From the NCBI GenBank assembly GCA_041394725.1, contig JAWKHR010000019.1, positions 52,385-116,384 on the forward strand: a stretch of DNA of 64,000 nucleotides. The letters are read 5' to 3'. This stretch comes from JAWKHR01 sp041394725 (GTDB lineage: Bacteria > Acidobacteriota > Vicinamibacteria > Vicinamibacterales > SCN-69-37). The notes beneath the pieces were generated by a model. It saw only the letters and a list, made by a program, of their open reading frames with translations, did no database searches and was not told the origin of the DNA. The position numbers and the translations under genes were made by a program. The stretch's first letter is position 1; every line of letters starts with the position of its first letter. Positions 26,246 to 34,944 of this stretch are shown one piece after another.

Positions 26246-26609
26246 CGGTCCTCCCGTCGCGGCGGCGCGGGCGGCGCCGGCCGCGTCGCAACAGAACGTA
26301 GGAGTGGATTCGGTCCGGCTTCACGAACGCTCGCCCGAACGGGCCGTTCGTGCCGTCATCGGGCATCGTAGCGCGCCGGGAGCCGTGGCGAAAGTCGGTC
26401 GGGCGCGGGCTCTTCGCGCCGCCTCCGACGTCCAGGCATCTCTTCTCCTGGCCCGGCGCCCGGCAAGCCTGTCTCCCGCCACCGTTTCCCATCCCAAACC
26501 CGCTCTCCCCACGTCCCCCGTCGCCCCACGTTCCCCATGCCCCCGGATCTTCCCCACCACCTCCATGTCCTCTACGTCCCCCACGTCCCCCAGACAGTAG
26601 GATAGGCAC
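26246..26609. other. Divergent intergenic region with C-rich tract (copy 2)
   Basis: 364 nt between the S10 peptidase (minus) and the glutaminyl cyclase (plus). The first ~250 nt show nothing recognisable. From 26502 to 26592 it is a C-rich CCCCACGT tract of the dispersed family; GCTCTCCCCACGTCCCCCG at 26502 is shared with copies at 38336 and 60386. TAGGAT at 26598 follows directly. Confidence 0.7.
26598..26609 (+). promoter_or_regulatory. Putative leaderless promoter (TAGGAT) of the glutaminyl cyclase gene
   Basis: TAGGAT at 26598-26603 is 6 nt before ATG 26610, immediately behind the C-rich tract. No SD is present. Confidence 0.45.
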
Positions 26610-27440
26610 ATGGCCGATTCGCGCCGCTCTCCTCGATCTCCCCGTCGTTCCGGCCTGGCGGGGATCGCCGCATCGGTGGCCGTGACCGCGGCCTGCGCGG
26701 GGGCGGCCTCGTCCGGCCAGGCGCCCGTCGTCGTCCAGCAGCCGCCGGCGCGATTCGGGTACCGCGTCGTCAACGTCTATCCGCACGACGCGAACGCGTT
26801 CACGCAGGGCCTGCTCTTCCAGGGCGGCGTGCTGTACGAGAGCACGGGGCAGAACGGGCAGTCGAGCCTCAGGCGCGTGGACCTCACGACGGGCAAGGTG
26901 CTGGCGAAGCGCGATCTCGCCGAGCAGTACTTCGGCGAGGGCCTGGCGGCGTGGCAGGACCAGTTGATTCAGCTCACGTGGCGCGCCGGCCGCGGCTTCG
27001 TCTACGACCGCGACACGTTCGCGCCGATGCGCGAGTTCTCGTACACGGGCGAGGGCTGGGGGCTCGCGTCCGACGGGCGGCGGCTGATCCTGAGCGACGG
27101 CAGCTCGAGGCTGCGCTTCCTGGATCCGGCCACGTTCGCGGAGACCGGCACGCTCGGCGTGCGCGACACCGGCGTGCCCGTGCGCGACCTCAACGAACTG
27201 GAGGTCATGAACGGCGAGATCCTCGCCAACGTGTGGCACACCGATCGGATCGCCCGCATCGATCCGGCCAGCGGGGCCGTGACCGGATGGATCGACCTGG
27301 CGGGCCTGCTGAAGCCCGGCGAAGTGACCAACGGGGAGGCCGTCCTGAACGGCATCGCCTGGGACGCCGAGGGCGGCCGCCTGTTCGTCACCGGCAAGCT
27401 CTGGCCGAAGCTGTTCGAGATCGCGATCGAACCGCGTTGA
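26610..27440 (+). CDS. Glutaminyl-peptide cyclotransferase (bacterial beta-propeller type), lipoprotein
   Basis: 276 aa. N-terminal twin-Arg-rich n-region and a hydrophobic stretch ending in a lipobox-like VTAACAG. The mature part is the Glu_cyclase_2 five-bladed propeller: VVNVYPHDANAFTQGLLFQ, YESTGQNGQSSLRRVDL, GEGLAAWQDQLIQLTWR, LNELEVMNGEILANVW and LNGIAWDAEGGRLFVTGKLWPKLFEI. It converts N-terminal glutamine of exported proteins to pyroglutamate, which protects them from aminopeptidases. Confidence 0.92.
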   Translation: MADSRRSPRSPRRSGLAGIAASVAVTAACAGAASSGQAPVVVQQPPARFGYRVVNVYPHDANAFTQGLLFQGGVLYESTGQNGQSSLRRVDLTTGKVLAKRDLAEQYFGEGLAAWQDQLIQLTWRAGRGFVYDRDTFAPMREFSYTGEGWGLASDGRRLILSDGSSRLRFLDPATFAETGTLGVRDTGVPVRDLNELEVMNGEILANVWHTDRIARIDPASGAVTGWIDLAGLLKPGEVTNGEAVLNGIAWDAEGGRLFVTGKLWPKLFEIAIEPR

Positions 27441-27507
27441 ACCAGGGCGCCGCCTGCTCCGCGACCCTCCACCGGCCGATACGTCAGGGAACGGACGTCA
27501 CCGCCGT

Positions 27508-28359
27508 ATGAAGCGACTGGTTCTCCTGATTACACTTTTGGCTGGCGCCGCGTGCGGCGCGCAGAACTCCCCGACGAATCCGACGCCGGGCGGCACCGCG
27601 GCGGTCGTCTACGCCGCCATCGGCGCGAGCGATGCCACCGGCTTTGGCGGCACCGTGGCGTGCATTCCGTTCGTCGCGTGCCCGGACGGCACCGGCTACG
27701 TCCAGCAGGTGGAACGGCGGCTGCGCAACGACGGCCGGGACGTGTCGTTGACCAACCTGGGTATCCCGGCCGCGGTGCTCAGCCCGGAGCTCGAGTCGCT
27801 CGGCAACTCGATCGGCCGGACGATTCCGGGCAACTTCCTGCAGCGCGAGATGCCGTTCGTGCCGCGCGACTCGACGCTCGTGACGATCTTCGCCGGCGGC
27901 AACGACGCGAACGTCATCGGCGGCGCCGTCGAAGCCGGACTCGGCAGTCCCGACCCGTCGGCCTACGCGAACCAGCTCGTCCAGAACTACGGCCGAGACC
28001 TGCGGAGCCTCATCACCGGCATCCGCGGCCGCGCGCCGGCGGCGCGCATCATCCTGCTCAACCTGCCGAACCTGGCGGCGCTGCCGTACGCGAACGGCTA
28101 TTCGCTGCTCAGGCGTCAGTACCTGCAGCTCATCTCGGTCGGGATCACGAAGCAGGCGAACCAGCTGACGTCCGAGGGCGTGACGATCATCGACCTGATG
28201 TGCGACGACGCCTTCTACGATCCCGGCATCTTCTCGAGCGACGGCTTCCACCCGAACGATCGCGGGTACACGTTCATGGCCGACCGGATCTACCCGCTCG
28301 CCACCGGCGGCGGCGCCAGCGCGCCCGCCGCGTCCTGCGGCCGCATGACGATCTACTGA
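27508..28359 (+). CDS. SGNH/GDSL hydrolase lipoprotein
   Basis: 283 aa; signal RLVLLITLLAGAACG with a lipobox Cys. SGNH-fold esterase or lipase: block I AIGASDATGFG carries the nucleophile Ser in a variant of GDSL, block III has IFAGGNDANV (Asn), and block V DGFHPNDRGY supplies the Asp/His pair. The substrate is unknown; an acyl or acetyl ester in the periplasm or cell wall is likely. It lies 67 nt after the glutaminyl cyclase gene on the same strand. Confidence 0.85.
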   Translation: MKRLVLLITLLAGAACGAQNSPTNPTPGGTAAVVYAAIGASDATGFGGTVACIPFVACPDGTGYVQQVERRLRNDGRDVSLTNLGIPAAVLSPELESLGNSIGRTIPGNFLQREMPFVPRDSTLVTIFAGGNDANVIGGAVEAGLGSPDPSAYANQLVQNYGRDLRSLITGIRGRAPAARIILLNLPNLAALPYANGYSLLRRQYLQLISVGITKQANQLTSEGVTIIDLMCDDAFYDPGIFSSDGFHPNDRGYTFMADRIYPLATGGGASAPAASCGRMTIY

Positions 28360-28376
28360 TCATCAGGGCGTGGGGC

Positions 28377-28640
28377 ACCTTGGGACTCGCGTGGGAAGCT
28401 CGGGGCATGAGGAGAAGCCCGAGAAACCTGGGGGCCTTGGGGAAAGCCGGGTGGCGTGGGGACGTGGAGCGCCGGGAGACGCGGGGAAAGCTGGTGGGAA
28501 TCGGAAATGCGGGAGGGACGATTCCACCTCGTCCTTCCTCGGCCCTCCCCACGGCCCCATGGCCTTTGCTTTCCCCACGGCCCCCACGTCCCCATGACCC
28601 CTGCTTTCCCCATGTCCTCCATTTGCCCCACGCCCCCCAA
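28377..28640. repeat. G-rich then C-rich tract pair (copies 3 and 4)
   Basis: About 120 nt of G-rich sequence (28377-28500, GGGG-type runs with GGGGACGTGG) is followed by about 110 nt of C-rich sequence (28530-28640), so the two arms are imperfect inverted copies. It fills the 302-nt gap between the SGNH gene and the pyrophosphatase start at 28662. The C-rich arm ends just before GAGAAT at 28646. Confidence 0.75.
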
Positions 28641-28661
28641 ACACCGAGAATGAAGAAGACA

Positions 28662-29282
28662 ATGGCGCAGACGCCACAGCAGCCTCCTCCCAGTCAGTTC
28701 CGCCCGCACCCCTGGCACGGCCTCGCCGTCGGACCCGAACCGCCGGGGTTGCTCAACGCCTTCATCGAGATCACGCCGTTCGACCTCGTCAAGTACGAGG
28801 TGGACAAGCAGTCGGGCTACCTGCGGATCGATCGGCCGCAGCGCGGGTCGTCCTACCCGCCTGCCCTCTACGGTTTCGTGCCGCGCACGCTCTGCGGGCC
28901 GCGGGTCCAGAAGCTCTCCCCGACGTCGAAGCGTGGCGATGGGGATCCGCTGGACATCTGCGTGCTCTCGGAGCGACCGATCACGCGCGGCGAGATCATC
29001 GTCCGCGCGCGGGTGGTCGGCGGGCTCCAGATGATCGACCGCAAGGAGGCCGACGACAAGGTCATCGCGGTGCTCGACAACGACTACATGTGGGGCGCGG
29101 CGCGGGACCTCTCGGACCTGCCGGAGGTCCTGGTCGAGCGGCTCCACCATTACTTCTCGACCTACAAGATGCTGCCGAAACAGCCCAATACCGCGAAGAT
29201 CCAGCGGATGTACGGCCGGGCCCACGCCCTGAAGGTCGTCCAGGCGGCGATCGAGGACTACGCGGAAGCCTTTCAAATTTGA
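28662..29282 (+). CDS. ppa: Inorganic pyrophosphatase (family I)
   Basis: 206 aa from ATG 28662. An in-frame ATG at 28650 is possible but overlaps a GAGAAT -10-like hexamer. Family I soluble pyrophosphatase: VKYEVDKQSGYLRIDR and PALYGFVPRTLCG form the entry, and the signature GDGDPLDICVL carries the catalytic aspartates. Further Asp/Lys ligands lie in MIDRKEADDKVIAVLDND. It hydrolyses PPi from biosynthetic reactions in the cytosol. A Pro/Gln-rich N-terminal extension of ~25 residues is unusual. Confidence 0.93.
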   Translation: MAQTPQQPPPSQFRPHPWHGLAVGPEPPGLLNAFIEITPFDLVKYEVDKQSGYLRIDRPQRGSSYPPALYGFVPRTLCGPRVQKLSPTSKRGDGDPLDICVLSERPITRGEIIVRARVVGGLQMIDRKEADDKVIAVLDNDYMWGAARDLSDLPEVLVERLHHYFSTYKMLPKQPNTAKIQRMYGRAHALKVVQAAIEDYAEAFQI

Positions 29283-29349
29283 GATCGGGCCCGGACTCGG
29301 GGACGCGGTCCGACGGGCCGATATACTGGGCTGAAGGGAGCGTCCCCAC

Positions 29350-29919
29350 ATGACCGCGACCACCCGGATCCGCGCCGCCGCGTTCGCGCTGGCGGCGCTC
29401 GTCGTCTCGTCGCCCGCCTTCGCGCAGATCGACGCCGGCCCGCTCGTCAACTGGGCGGACATGACGACGTGGACCCAGTACAACGAGGGCACGCGCCAGA
29501 CCGAGATGGGCCTCGGCCTGATCCCGAGCGGGATGGGCGGCACGATGCGCGTCTCGTTCGAGGCGTCGCTCGCCGGCCGCCGGCCGACCAAGGCGCCGAC
29601 GCGCGTGATGATGCGCCTGATCCCGCCGCCCTTCCTGAACCCGAACACGGTGCGCTCGTCCACGGCGCGCTTCGAGATCGACGAGAACAAGGAGAACCGC
29701 GTCGTCATCGACGCGTCGGACCGCGTCGTCAGTCTGGACCCGCAGGTCGGCGCCTACTCGACGTCGGTCAGCGTCGCCATGACCATCGAGGAGTTCGAGC
29801 GACTCGCCTCGGCCGAGACGATCAAAGCCGACCTTCTCGGCTTCGCGGTCGAGTTCAGCCCGGCGCAGATCAAGGCGCTCAAGGCGTTCGCCGACAAGGT
29901 CATGCTGCGCACCCGGTGA
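29350..29919 (+). CDS. Hypothetical exported protein
   Basis: 189 aa with a clear signal peptide (FALAALVVSSPAFAQ, cleavage after AFA). The mature part (~165 aa) has no motif I can name: mixed beta strands, with repeated basic-acidic pairs around EIDENKENRVVIDASDRVV. TATACT ~25 nt upstream and GAAGGGAG as SD fit a normal leadered promoter and start. The GGGGTCAGG repeat begins 5 nt after the stop. Confidence 0.6.
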   Translation: MTATTRIRAAAFALAALVVSSPAFAQIDAGPLVNWADMTTWTQYNEGTRQTEMGLGLIPSGMGGTMRVSFEASLAGRRPTKAPTRVMMRLIPPPFLNPNTVRSSTARFEIDENKENRVVIDASDRVVSLDPQVGAYSTSVSVAMTIEEFERLASAETIKADLLGFAVEFSPAQIKALKAFADKVMLRTR

Positions 29920-29923
29920 GCGC

Positions 29924-29948
29924 GGGGTCAGGTCTTGGATCGCAGCCT
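29924..29948. repeat. GGGGTCAGGTCTTGG repeat (copy B)
   Basis: Exact 25-bp duplicate of 18895-18919, again placed just after a stop codon and in the same orientation relative to the upstream gene. Confidence 0.75.
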
Positions 29949-30028
29949 CGACACGCGACTGCTGACGATTTCGTGATCGAGCGGGTTGTCACGGGCCGGA
30001 CGCGGATGGTAAGAAGCAGTCTGGCCTC

Positions 30029-30874
30029 ATGATCATCGACTGCCACGTCCACCTGAACAACTACCACGAGGAAATCGCCGTCTCGCTCGACGAGAGCCTC
30101 GACAAGCTGCAGGCCTCGATGGCCGAGGCCGGCGTCGACTACGCGCTCGTCCTCACGAGCTACGTCGTCTCGCCGCACCGGCCGAGCGCGGCCGAGGTCA
30201 TCAAGGCGATCGAGAAGGTGCCGAACCTCGGCGTCGTCGCCGGCATCAGCTTCCTGCAGTACCGCGAGAAGCAGCTCCGCGAGCTGGCCGACTTCCTCCG
30301 CGACGGCCTCGTCAAGGGCCTGAAACTCTATCCCGGTTACGAGCCCTTCTACCCGCACGACAGCCGGCTCCGCGTGGTCTACGACCTGGCCGAGGAGTTC
30401 GACGTGCCGGTGATGATCCACAGCGGCGACACCTACAACCCGAAGGGCAAGGTCAAGTACTCCCGTCCGATCGAAGTGGACGAGGTCGCCGTCGATCATC
30501 CCAACGTGAAGTTCGTCATCTGCCACCTCGGCAACCCGTGGCTCGTCGACTGCATGGAAGTGGTCTACAAGAACCGGAACGTCTACGCGGACATCTCCGG
30601 CCTCGTGCTCGGCGACTTCAGCGAGGCGTTCGAGGACTACATGCAGGAGCAGATCGAGGACGTGATCCTCTACGCGGGCGAGCCGGCGTACCTGCTCTTC
30701 GGCACCGACTGGCCGATCTGCAACATGAAGTCGTACGTGAAGTTCGTCTCCGAGCTGAAGCTGCAGGAGCCCCACCGCCGGATGCTGCTCTACGAGAACG
30801 CGCGGCGCCTGTTCAAGCTGCCGCTGCCGCCCGACCCGGCACTCGCGCAGGGCGACGGGGCGCCACGCACCTAG
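30029..30874 (+). CDS. Amidohydrolase family (TIM-barrel metal-dependent hydrolase)
   Basis: 281 aa. Amidohydro_2 pattern: HxH in IIDCHVHLNNYH at the very start, KGLKLYPGYEPF in the middle, His ligands in PVMIHSGDTY and VICHLGNPWLVD, and the catalytic Asp in LFGTDWPICN. Relatives include ACMSD-like decarboxylases and lactone hydrolases. The reaction cannot be assigned. No signal peptide. Confidence 0.88.
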   Translation: MIIDCHVHLNNYHEEIAVSLDESLDKLQASMAEAGVDYALVLTSYVVSPHRPSAAEVIKAIEKVPNLGVVAGISFLQYREKQLRELADFLRDGLVKGLKLYPGYEPFYPHDSRLRVVYDLAEEFDVPVMIHSGDTYNPKGKVKYSRPIEVDEVAVDHPNVKFVICHLGNPWLVDCMEVVYKNRNVYADISGLVLGDFSEAFEDYMQEQIEDVILYAGEPAYLLFGTDWPICNMKSYVKFVSELKLQEPHRRMLLYENARRLFKLPLPPDPALAQGDGAPRT

Positions 30875-30971
30875 GCCGCCCCGCCCCGCCCGGCGCGCCG
30901 GCGCGACGAACCGATGACGACCGCCCCGAGGGCGCCCGCGACGCGATAGGATTCACGTCCGGAGGTCATCG

Positions 30972-31472
30972 ATGACGAACCGCGAGTTCTGCATTGCCCG
31001 ACGGAAGGCCGAGCTGCCAGCCTTCCTGCGGGTGCTCCGCGCCCTGCCCGAGGCGCGGCTGGACTACAAGCCCGACGAGAAGTCGAAGAATGCCGCCCAG
31101 CTGGCCGGCGTGCTGATCGAGGAGGAAGCCGCGCTCGCCGGCATGATCGACACCGGGTCGATCAACTGGACGTCGCACGAGACGCGCACGAAGGTCGCCG
31201 ACATCGTGGCCGCCTACGAGAAGAACCACCGCGCCGTCACCGAGCGGCTCGAGAAGATGAGCGACGCCGACTGGACGAAGACGGCGTCGTTCGTCGTGCC
31301 CGGCATGCCGCCCTGGGAGCAGCCGCTCTCCGAGTTCCTCTGGCTCTTCCTGTTCGACGCGGTGCACCACCGCGGACAGCTCAGCACCTACCTGCGCCCG
31401 ATGGGTGGCAAGGTACCGTCGATCTACGGACCGTCGGCCGACGACCCGACGATGGAAACGGCCAGGCAGTAG
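30972..31472 (+). CDS. DinB family protein
   Basis: 166 aa. DinB-like four-helix bundle with the C-terminal metal-site helix FLFDAVHHRGQLSTYLRPMGG and a central histidine in KNHRAV. This form ends with the KVPSIYGPSADD segment typical of a DinB subfamily. A TAGGAT at 30947-30952 and GGAGG at 30961-30965 give a normal leadered start at ATG 30972. Function unknown; a thiol- or metal-linked stress role is inferred only. Confidence 0.85.
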   Translation: MTNREFCIARRKAELPAFLRVLRALPEARLDYKPDEKSKNAAQLAGVLIEEEAALAGMIDTGSINWTSHETRTKVADIVAAYEKNHRAVTERLEKMSDADWTKTASFVVPGMPPWEQPLSEFLWLFLFDAVHHRGQLSTYLRPMGGKVPSIYGPSADDPTMETARQ

Positions 31473-31583
31473 CGCGGCGGGGTCTGGCGCGGGCCTCGGG
31501 ACGGATCCGTCACCGGGGCCCGCGACGCCCGCCTGGCGCGCCGCGCGACGCCGTCCGCCTGCCGTGCCGCCCGCGCGCCACCC

Positions 31584-31889
31584 TCAGAAATCCGACAGGC
31601 CGACGACGGCGGCCGTGAGCAGGACCGTGATCAGCGCGAACGGCGTGGCGCACATCGCCGCCAGCAGCCGCTGACGGCGCGCCAGCAGCACCGCGGCCGC
31701 GACGTTGGTCGCGAGCAGCGCCATCGGCTGCCAGTCGAACGATCCCTCGTTCATCACCCACAGCAACGGCAGGGTGCCGACGATGGCAACCGCGCCCGCG
31801 CGCGTCCATCGCGTCACGAGCCCCAGGCCGAACACCAGGAGGCTCACGCCGGCCAGCGGCAGCGTCAGCCTCGCGAGTTCCCACGACAT
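31584..31889 (-). CDS. Small hypothetical membrane protein
   Basis: 101 aa with three to four hydrophobic helices: LTLPLAGVSLLVFGLGLV, GAVAIVGTLPLLWVM, MALLATNVAAAVLLA and FALITVLLTAAVVGL. No conserved catalytic residue is visible. It is convergent with the DinB gene and has an opposite-strand neighbour downstream. Codon use matches the surrounding genes, which supports it being real. Confidence 0.6.
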   Translation of the reverse strand: MSWELARLTLPLAGVSLLVFGLGLVTRWTRAGAVAIVGTLPLLWVMNEGSFDWQPMALLATNVAAAVLLARRQRLLAAMCATPFALITVLLTAAVVGLSDF

Positions 31890-32155
31890 CGCGTCCTCCG
31901 CGGACCCGTCGGCCGGCTGCCCGGGTCTCGATCGTCAGTCTTCATCTATCCAGCCACCTTGTCCAGCCGCGCCGATCCCGGCGTCACCGGCGCGAATCCG
32001 CCCGGCACGCCCCGGCGATTGCGCCCGTACGGCCGCCGGCGTCGCGGGCGCGCCCTGTTGCGAGCCTGTGAGCCGGTCCGTCCGGCCTGGGCCGGATCTT
32101 GCACCCTGTCACGGAAGGACACTTGCATTTCATCGTGGGTTCCATGGAGGTGGAC

Positions 32156-32482
32156 GTGTCGCTGAAGGACAAACTCGAGATCGGGCTGAAGCCCGACGCT
32201 CCCTATCGGCCGGACAATCTGCCCGACGACCAGGCTGATCTCGAGGCGGATCGCGCCGCGCAGCCATCGACGGACGACGATCCGCCCGAGCACGAGCGTC
32301 GCGCGCGACTCGCGCGTGAGGCGTGCGACGCGGGCGACGCCGCGCCGCCCCCGACCCGCGCCGCGGCCCGCCGGTCGCCGTCCACCCGGAGCGGGGCGGC
32401 CCGCACGCCTCGAGCGCCGCGCACGGGCCGGCAGGCGCGCCGGTCCTCCGGTGAGGCCGGGCGTCGCCGGGCGCGCCGCTGA
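32156..32482 (+). CDS. Hypothetical small protein with basic low-complexity tail
   Basis: 108 aa from GTG 32156, preceded by GGAGG 5 nt upstream. The N-terminus (SLKDKLEIGLKPDAPYRPDN) looks like a conserved short module. The C-terminal half is Arg/Ala/Pro-rich and unstructured. An ATG at 32144 is the alternative start. The stop is 13 nt before the DUF2254 gene. I cannot assign a function. Confidence 0.45.
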   Translation: MSLKDKLEIGLKPDAPYRPDNLPDDQADLEADRAAQPSTDDDPPEHERRARLAREACDAGDAAPPPTRAAARRSPSTRSGAARTPRAPRTGRQARRSSGEAGRRRARR

Positions 32483-32495
32483 GTCCGCGGCGCGC

Positions 32496-33806
32496 ATGAC
32501 GCGGCTCAGGTACCTCCTGGCGCAGTTCCGCACGAGCCTGTGGCTCGTCCCCGGCGGCCTCACGCTGGCCGCGATCGTCGCCGCGGCGGTGTTCATCCGC
32601 CTGGACGTCGCCGCGGGACTGGCCGCGGACACGCCGGCGGGGCTCGCCAGCCGCGCCGACGGGGCCCGCACGATTCTCGCGACCGTCGCCTCGTCGATCG
32701 CCACGGTGGCGGGCGTCGCCTTTTCGATCACCATCGTCGCGCTGGTGTTGACGGCGAGCCAGTACTCGTCGCGCGTGCTGCGCAACTTCATGCGCGATCG
32801 CACCAGCCAGGTCGTGCTCGGCCTGCTCGTCGGGACGTTTGCCTATTGCCTGCTCGTCCTCGGCGCCATCCGGACCGACGGTGAGACCGCGTTCGTGCCG
32901 TCCTACGCCCTGGGCGCGGCCATCGCCCTGGCGCTCGCAGCGCTCGGCGCGTTCGTCTACTTCATCCATCACATCGCCACGGCCATCCAGGCGTCGAGCA
33001 TCGCGGCCAACGTGGCCGCCGAGACGGTCGCGGCCATCGACGTGCTGTTTCCCGAGTCGATTGGCCAGCCGGCGCCGGCGGCCGAGGCGGCCTCGTCGGC
33101 TCCCGCGGCGCGCGAGGCGGCGGGGGACTGGACGCCGGTGCCGGCCGTGCGTCCCGGCTACCTCCAGCACGTCGACGAGGACGACGTGCTGGCCTTCGCG
33201 CGGGATCACGACGTGGTGCTGCGTCTCGAGACCGGAATCGGCGGCTTCATCGTGCCCGGCGCGCCGCTGGTCTCGGTGGCCGGCACGCGCGGCCTCGACG
33301 AGGAGGCGGCCCGGCGGCTTCGGGCCTGCTTCACCATCAACCGGCACCGGACGATCGACCAGGACGCGGCGTTCGGGATCCGGCAGCTCGTCGACGTGGC
33401 GCTCAAGGCGCTCTCGCCCGGCGTCAACGACACGACGACGGCCGTCACCTGTGTGGACTGGCTCTCGGTGATCCTCGCGCGACTGGCCGGTCGGCGGCTG
33501 CCGGCGGCCGATCGCCACGACCGGGGCGTGCTCCGCGTGATCGCGCGCGTGCCGACGTTCGGGAGCCTGGTCGGCGAGGCGTTCGCCGAGATTCGCCAGA
33601 ATGCCGCCGGCAATGCGGCCGTCCTGGGGCGCCTCCTCACGTCCGCCGCCGGCCTGATCTCGCGCGTCACCGACGCCGACCGCCGGGCGGTCCTCCGCCA
33701 CCATGCGGAACTCGTGCTGGCCGAGGCCCGGCGCAGCCTTCCGGTCCCCGCCGACCGCGAGGCCATCGAGGCGACCGCCCTGGCCCTCGACGCCCGCCCG
33801 CGCTGA
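32496..33806 (+). CDS. DUF2254 family membrane protein
   Basis: 436 aa from ATG 32496. Four N-terminal transmembrane segments (SLWLVPGGLTLAAIVAAAVF; TILATVASSIATVAGVAFSI; SQVVLGLLVGTFAYCLLVLG; GAAIALALAALGAFVYFIHH) and a large soluble C-terminal part. Family hallmarks are FSITIVALVLTASQYSSRVLRNFMRD and the central RTIDQDAAFGIRQLVDVALKALSPGVNDTTTA. The function of DUF2254 proteins is unknown. Confidence 0.87.
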   Translation: MTRLRYLLAQFRTSLWLVPGGLTLAAIVAAAVFIRLDVAAGLAADTPAGLASRADGARTILATVASSIATVAGVAFSITIVALVLTASQYSSRVLRNFMRDRTSQVVLGLLVGTFAYCLLVLGAIRTDGETAFVPSYALGAAIALALAALGAFVYFIHHIATAIQASSIAANVAAETVAAIDVLFPESIGQPAPAAEAASSAPAAREAAGDWTPVPAVRPGYLQHVDEDDVLAFARDHDVVLRLETGIGGFIVPGAPLVSVAGTRGLDEEAARRLRACFTINRHRTIDQDAAFGIRQLVDVALKALSPGVNDTTTAVTCVDWLSVILARLAGRRLPAADRHDRGVLRVIARVPTFGSLVGEAFAEIRQNAAGNAAVLGRLLTSAAGLISRVTDADRRAVLRHHAELVLAEARRSLPVPADREAIEATALALDARPR

Positions 33807-33958
33807 GCGCCGCCCGCCTCGAGCGCCGACCGCCGAACTCCCCCGCGCCGCCCGCCGAGCGTCCCGCGCCGACCGCCGCAGGCCGAGCGCCCAACGCCGA
33901 CCGCCGACCGCCGACCGGGTCGCCCAGTGCCCGGTGCCCAGTGCCCAGTGCCTGGTGT
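33807..33958. repeat. Tandem CGCCGACC and CCCAGTGC repeats before gnd
   Basis: A run of short tandem units, first CCGACCG/CCGAGCG types, then five GCCCAGTG/GCCCGGTG-type units (33921-33955). It occupies the whole gap between the DUF2254 gene and the promoter of gnd, in the same position relative to the start as the C-rich tracts of other genes. Confidence 0.75.
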
Positions 33959-33970
33959 TAGTGTGAGCGT
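33959..33970 (+). promoter_or_regulatory. Putative leaderless promoter (TAGTGT) of gnd
   Basis: TAGTGT at 33959-33964 is 6 nt before ATG 33971, directly after the tandem repeats. No SD is present. Confidence 0.4.
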
Positions 33971-34942
33971 ATGCAGATTGCGATGGTCGGACTCGGGAGG
34001 ATGGGCGCCAACATGACGCGTCGCCTGATGCGTGGCGGCCACACGGTCGTCGTCCACGACCTCAATCCCGACGCGGTGGCGGCGGTGGCGGCAGAGGGCG
34101 CGGTCGGCGCCGCGTCGCTCGACGATCTCGTCGCGCGCCTCGACGCGCCCCGCGCCGTCTGGCTGATGGTGCCGTCCGGCGCGCCCACCGATCAGATGGT
34201 CGACGCGCTCGGTGCCCGCCTGTCGGCCGGCGACGTCGTGATCGACGGCGGCAATTCGTTCTTCAAGGACGACGTGCGGCGAGGCGACGCGCTCGGTGCG
34301 CGCGGCATCCACTACGTGGACGCGGGCACGAGCGGCGGTGTGTGGGGCCTGGAGCGCGGCTACAGCCTGATGATCGGCGGCGAGCCCGACGTCGTGCGGC
34401 GGCTCGATCCGATTTTCGCGACGCTGGCCCCCGGCGTGCCGGCGGGGGAGTCCGCGCCACCCGGCGACACGGCCCGCCGCGGCTACGTGCACTGCGGCCG
34501 GACCGGCGCCGGGCACTTCGTCAAGATGGTCCACAACGGGATCGAGTACGGGATGATGCAGGCGTACGCCGAGGGCTTCGACATCCTCGAGGGCGCGAAG
34601 TCCCCGGACGTCGATCCGCGCTATCGCTACGAGTTCAACCTCGCGGAGGTGGCCGAGGTCTGGCGCCACGGCAGCGTGATCCAGTCGTGGCTGCTCGACC
34701 TCACCGCGATGGCGCTCGCCGAGGATCCCGCGCTCTCGGCGTTCACCGGTTTCGTGCACGATTCGGGCGAGGGCCGCTGGACGATCGACACCGCGGTCGA
34801 GGAGGCCGTGCCGGCGAACGTGCTCGCCGCGGCGCTGTTCGCGCGGTTCCGATCGCGCCAGCAGCACACGTTCGGCGAGAAGGTGCTCTCGGCGATGCGC
34901 CACAAGTTCGGCGGCCACGTCGAGCGGCCCGCCGGAGGCTGA
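33971..34942 (+). CDS. gnd: 6-phosphogluconate dehydrogenase, decarboxylating (short, NAD-preferring type)
   Basis: 323 aa, the short GndA/YqeC-like form rather than the ~470-aa one. Rossmann motif MVGLGRMGANMTRRLMRGGH, then DGGNSFFKDD, the substrate motif DAGTSGGVWGL, the catalytic Lys region GAGHFVKMVHNGIEYGMMQ and a C-terminal helical domain. It oxidises 6-phosphogluconate to ribulose-5-phosphate. First gene of gnd-zwf-pgl; zwf starts 2 nt after the stop. The short form usually prefers NAD+, so this branch may make NADH (family inference). Confidence 0.93.
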   Translation: MQIAMVGLGRMGANMTRRLMRGGHTVVVHDLNPDAVAAVAAEGAVGAASLDDLVARLDAPRAVWLMVPSGAPTDQMVDALGARLSAGDVVIDGGNSFFKDDVRRGDALGARGIHYVDAGTSGGVWGLERGYSLMIGGEPDVVRRLDPIFATLAPGVPAGESAPPGDTARRGYVHCGRTGAGHFVKMVHNGIEYGMMQAYAEGFDILEGAKSPDVDPRYRYEFNLAEVAEVWRHGSVIQSWLLDLTAMALAEDPALSAFTGFVHDSGEGRWTIDTAVEEAVPANVLAAALFARFRSRQQHTFGEKVLSAMRHKFGGHVERPAGG

Positions 34943-34944
34943 CG

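Noticed and set aside
33807..33958. CRISPR-like tandem repeats
   Set aside because: Units are 7-8 nt with no unique spacers and no cas genes in the window.
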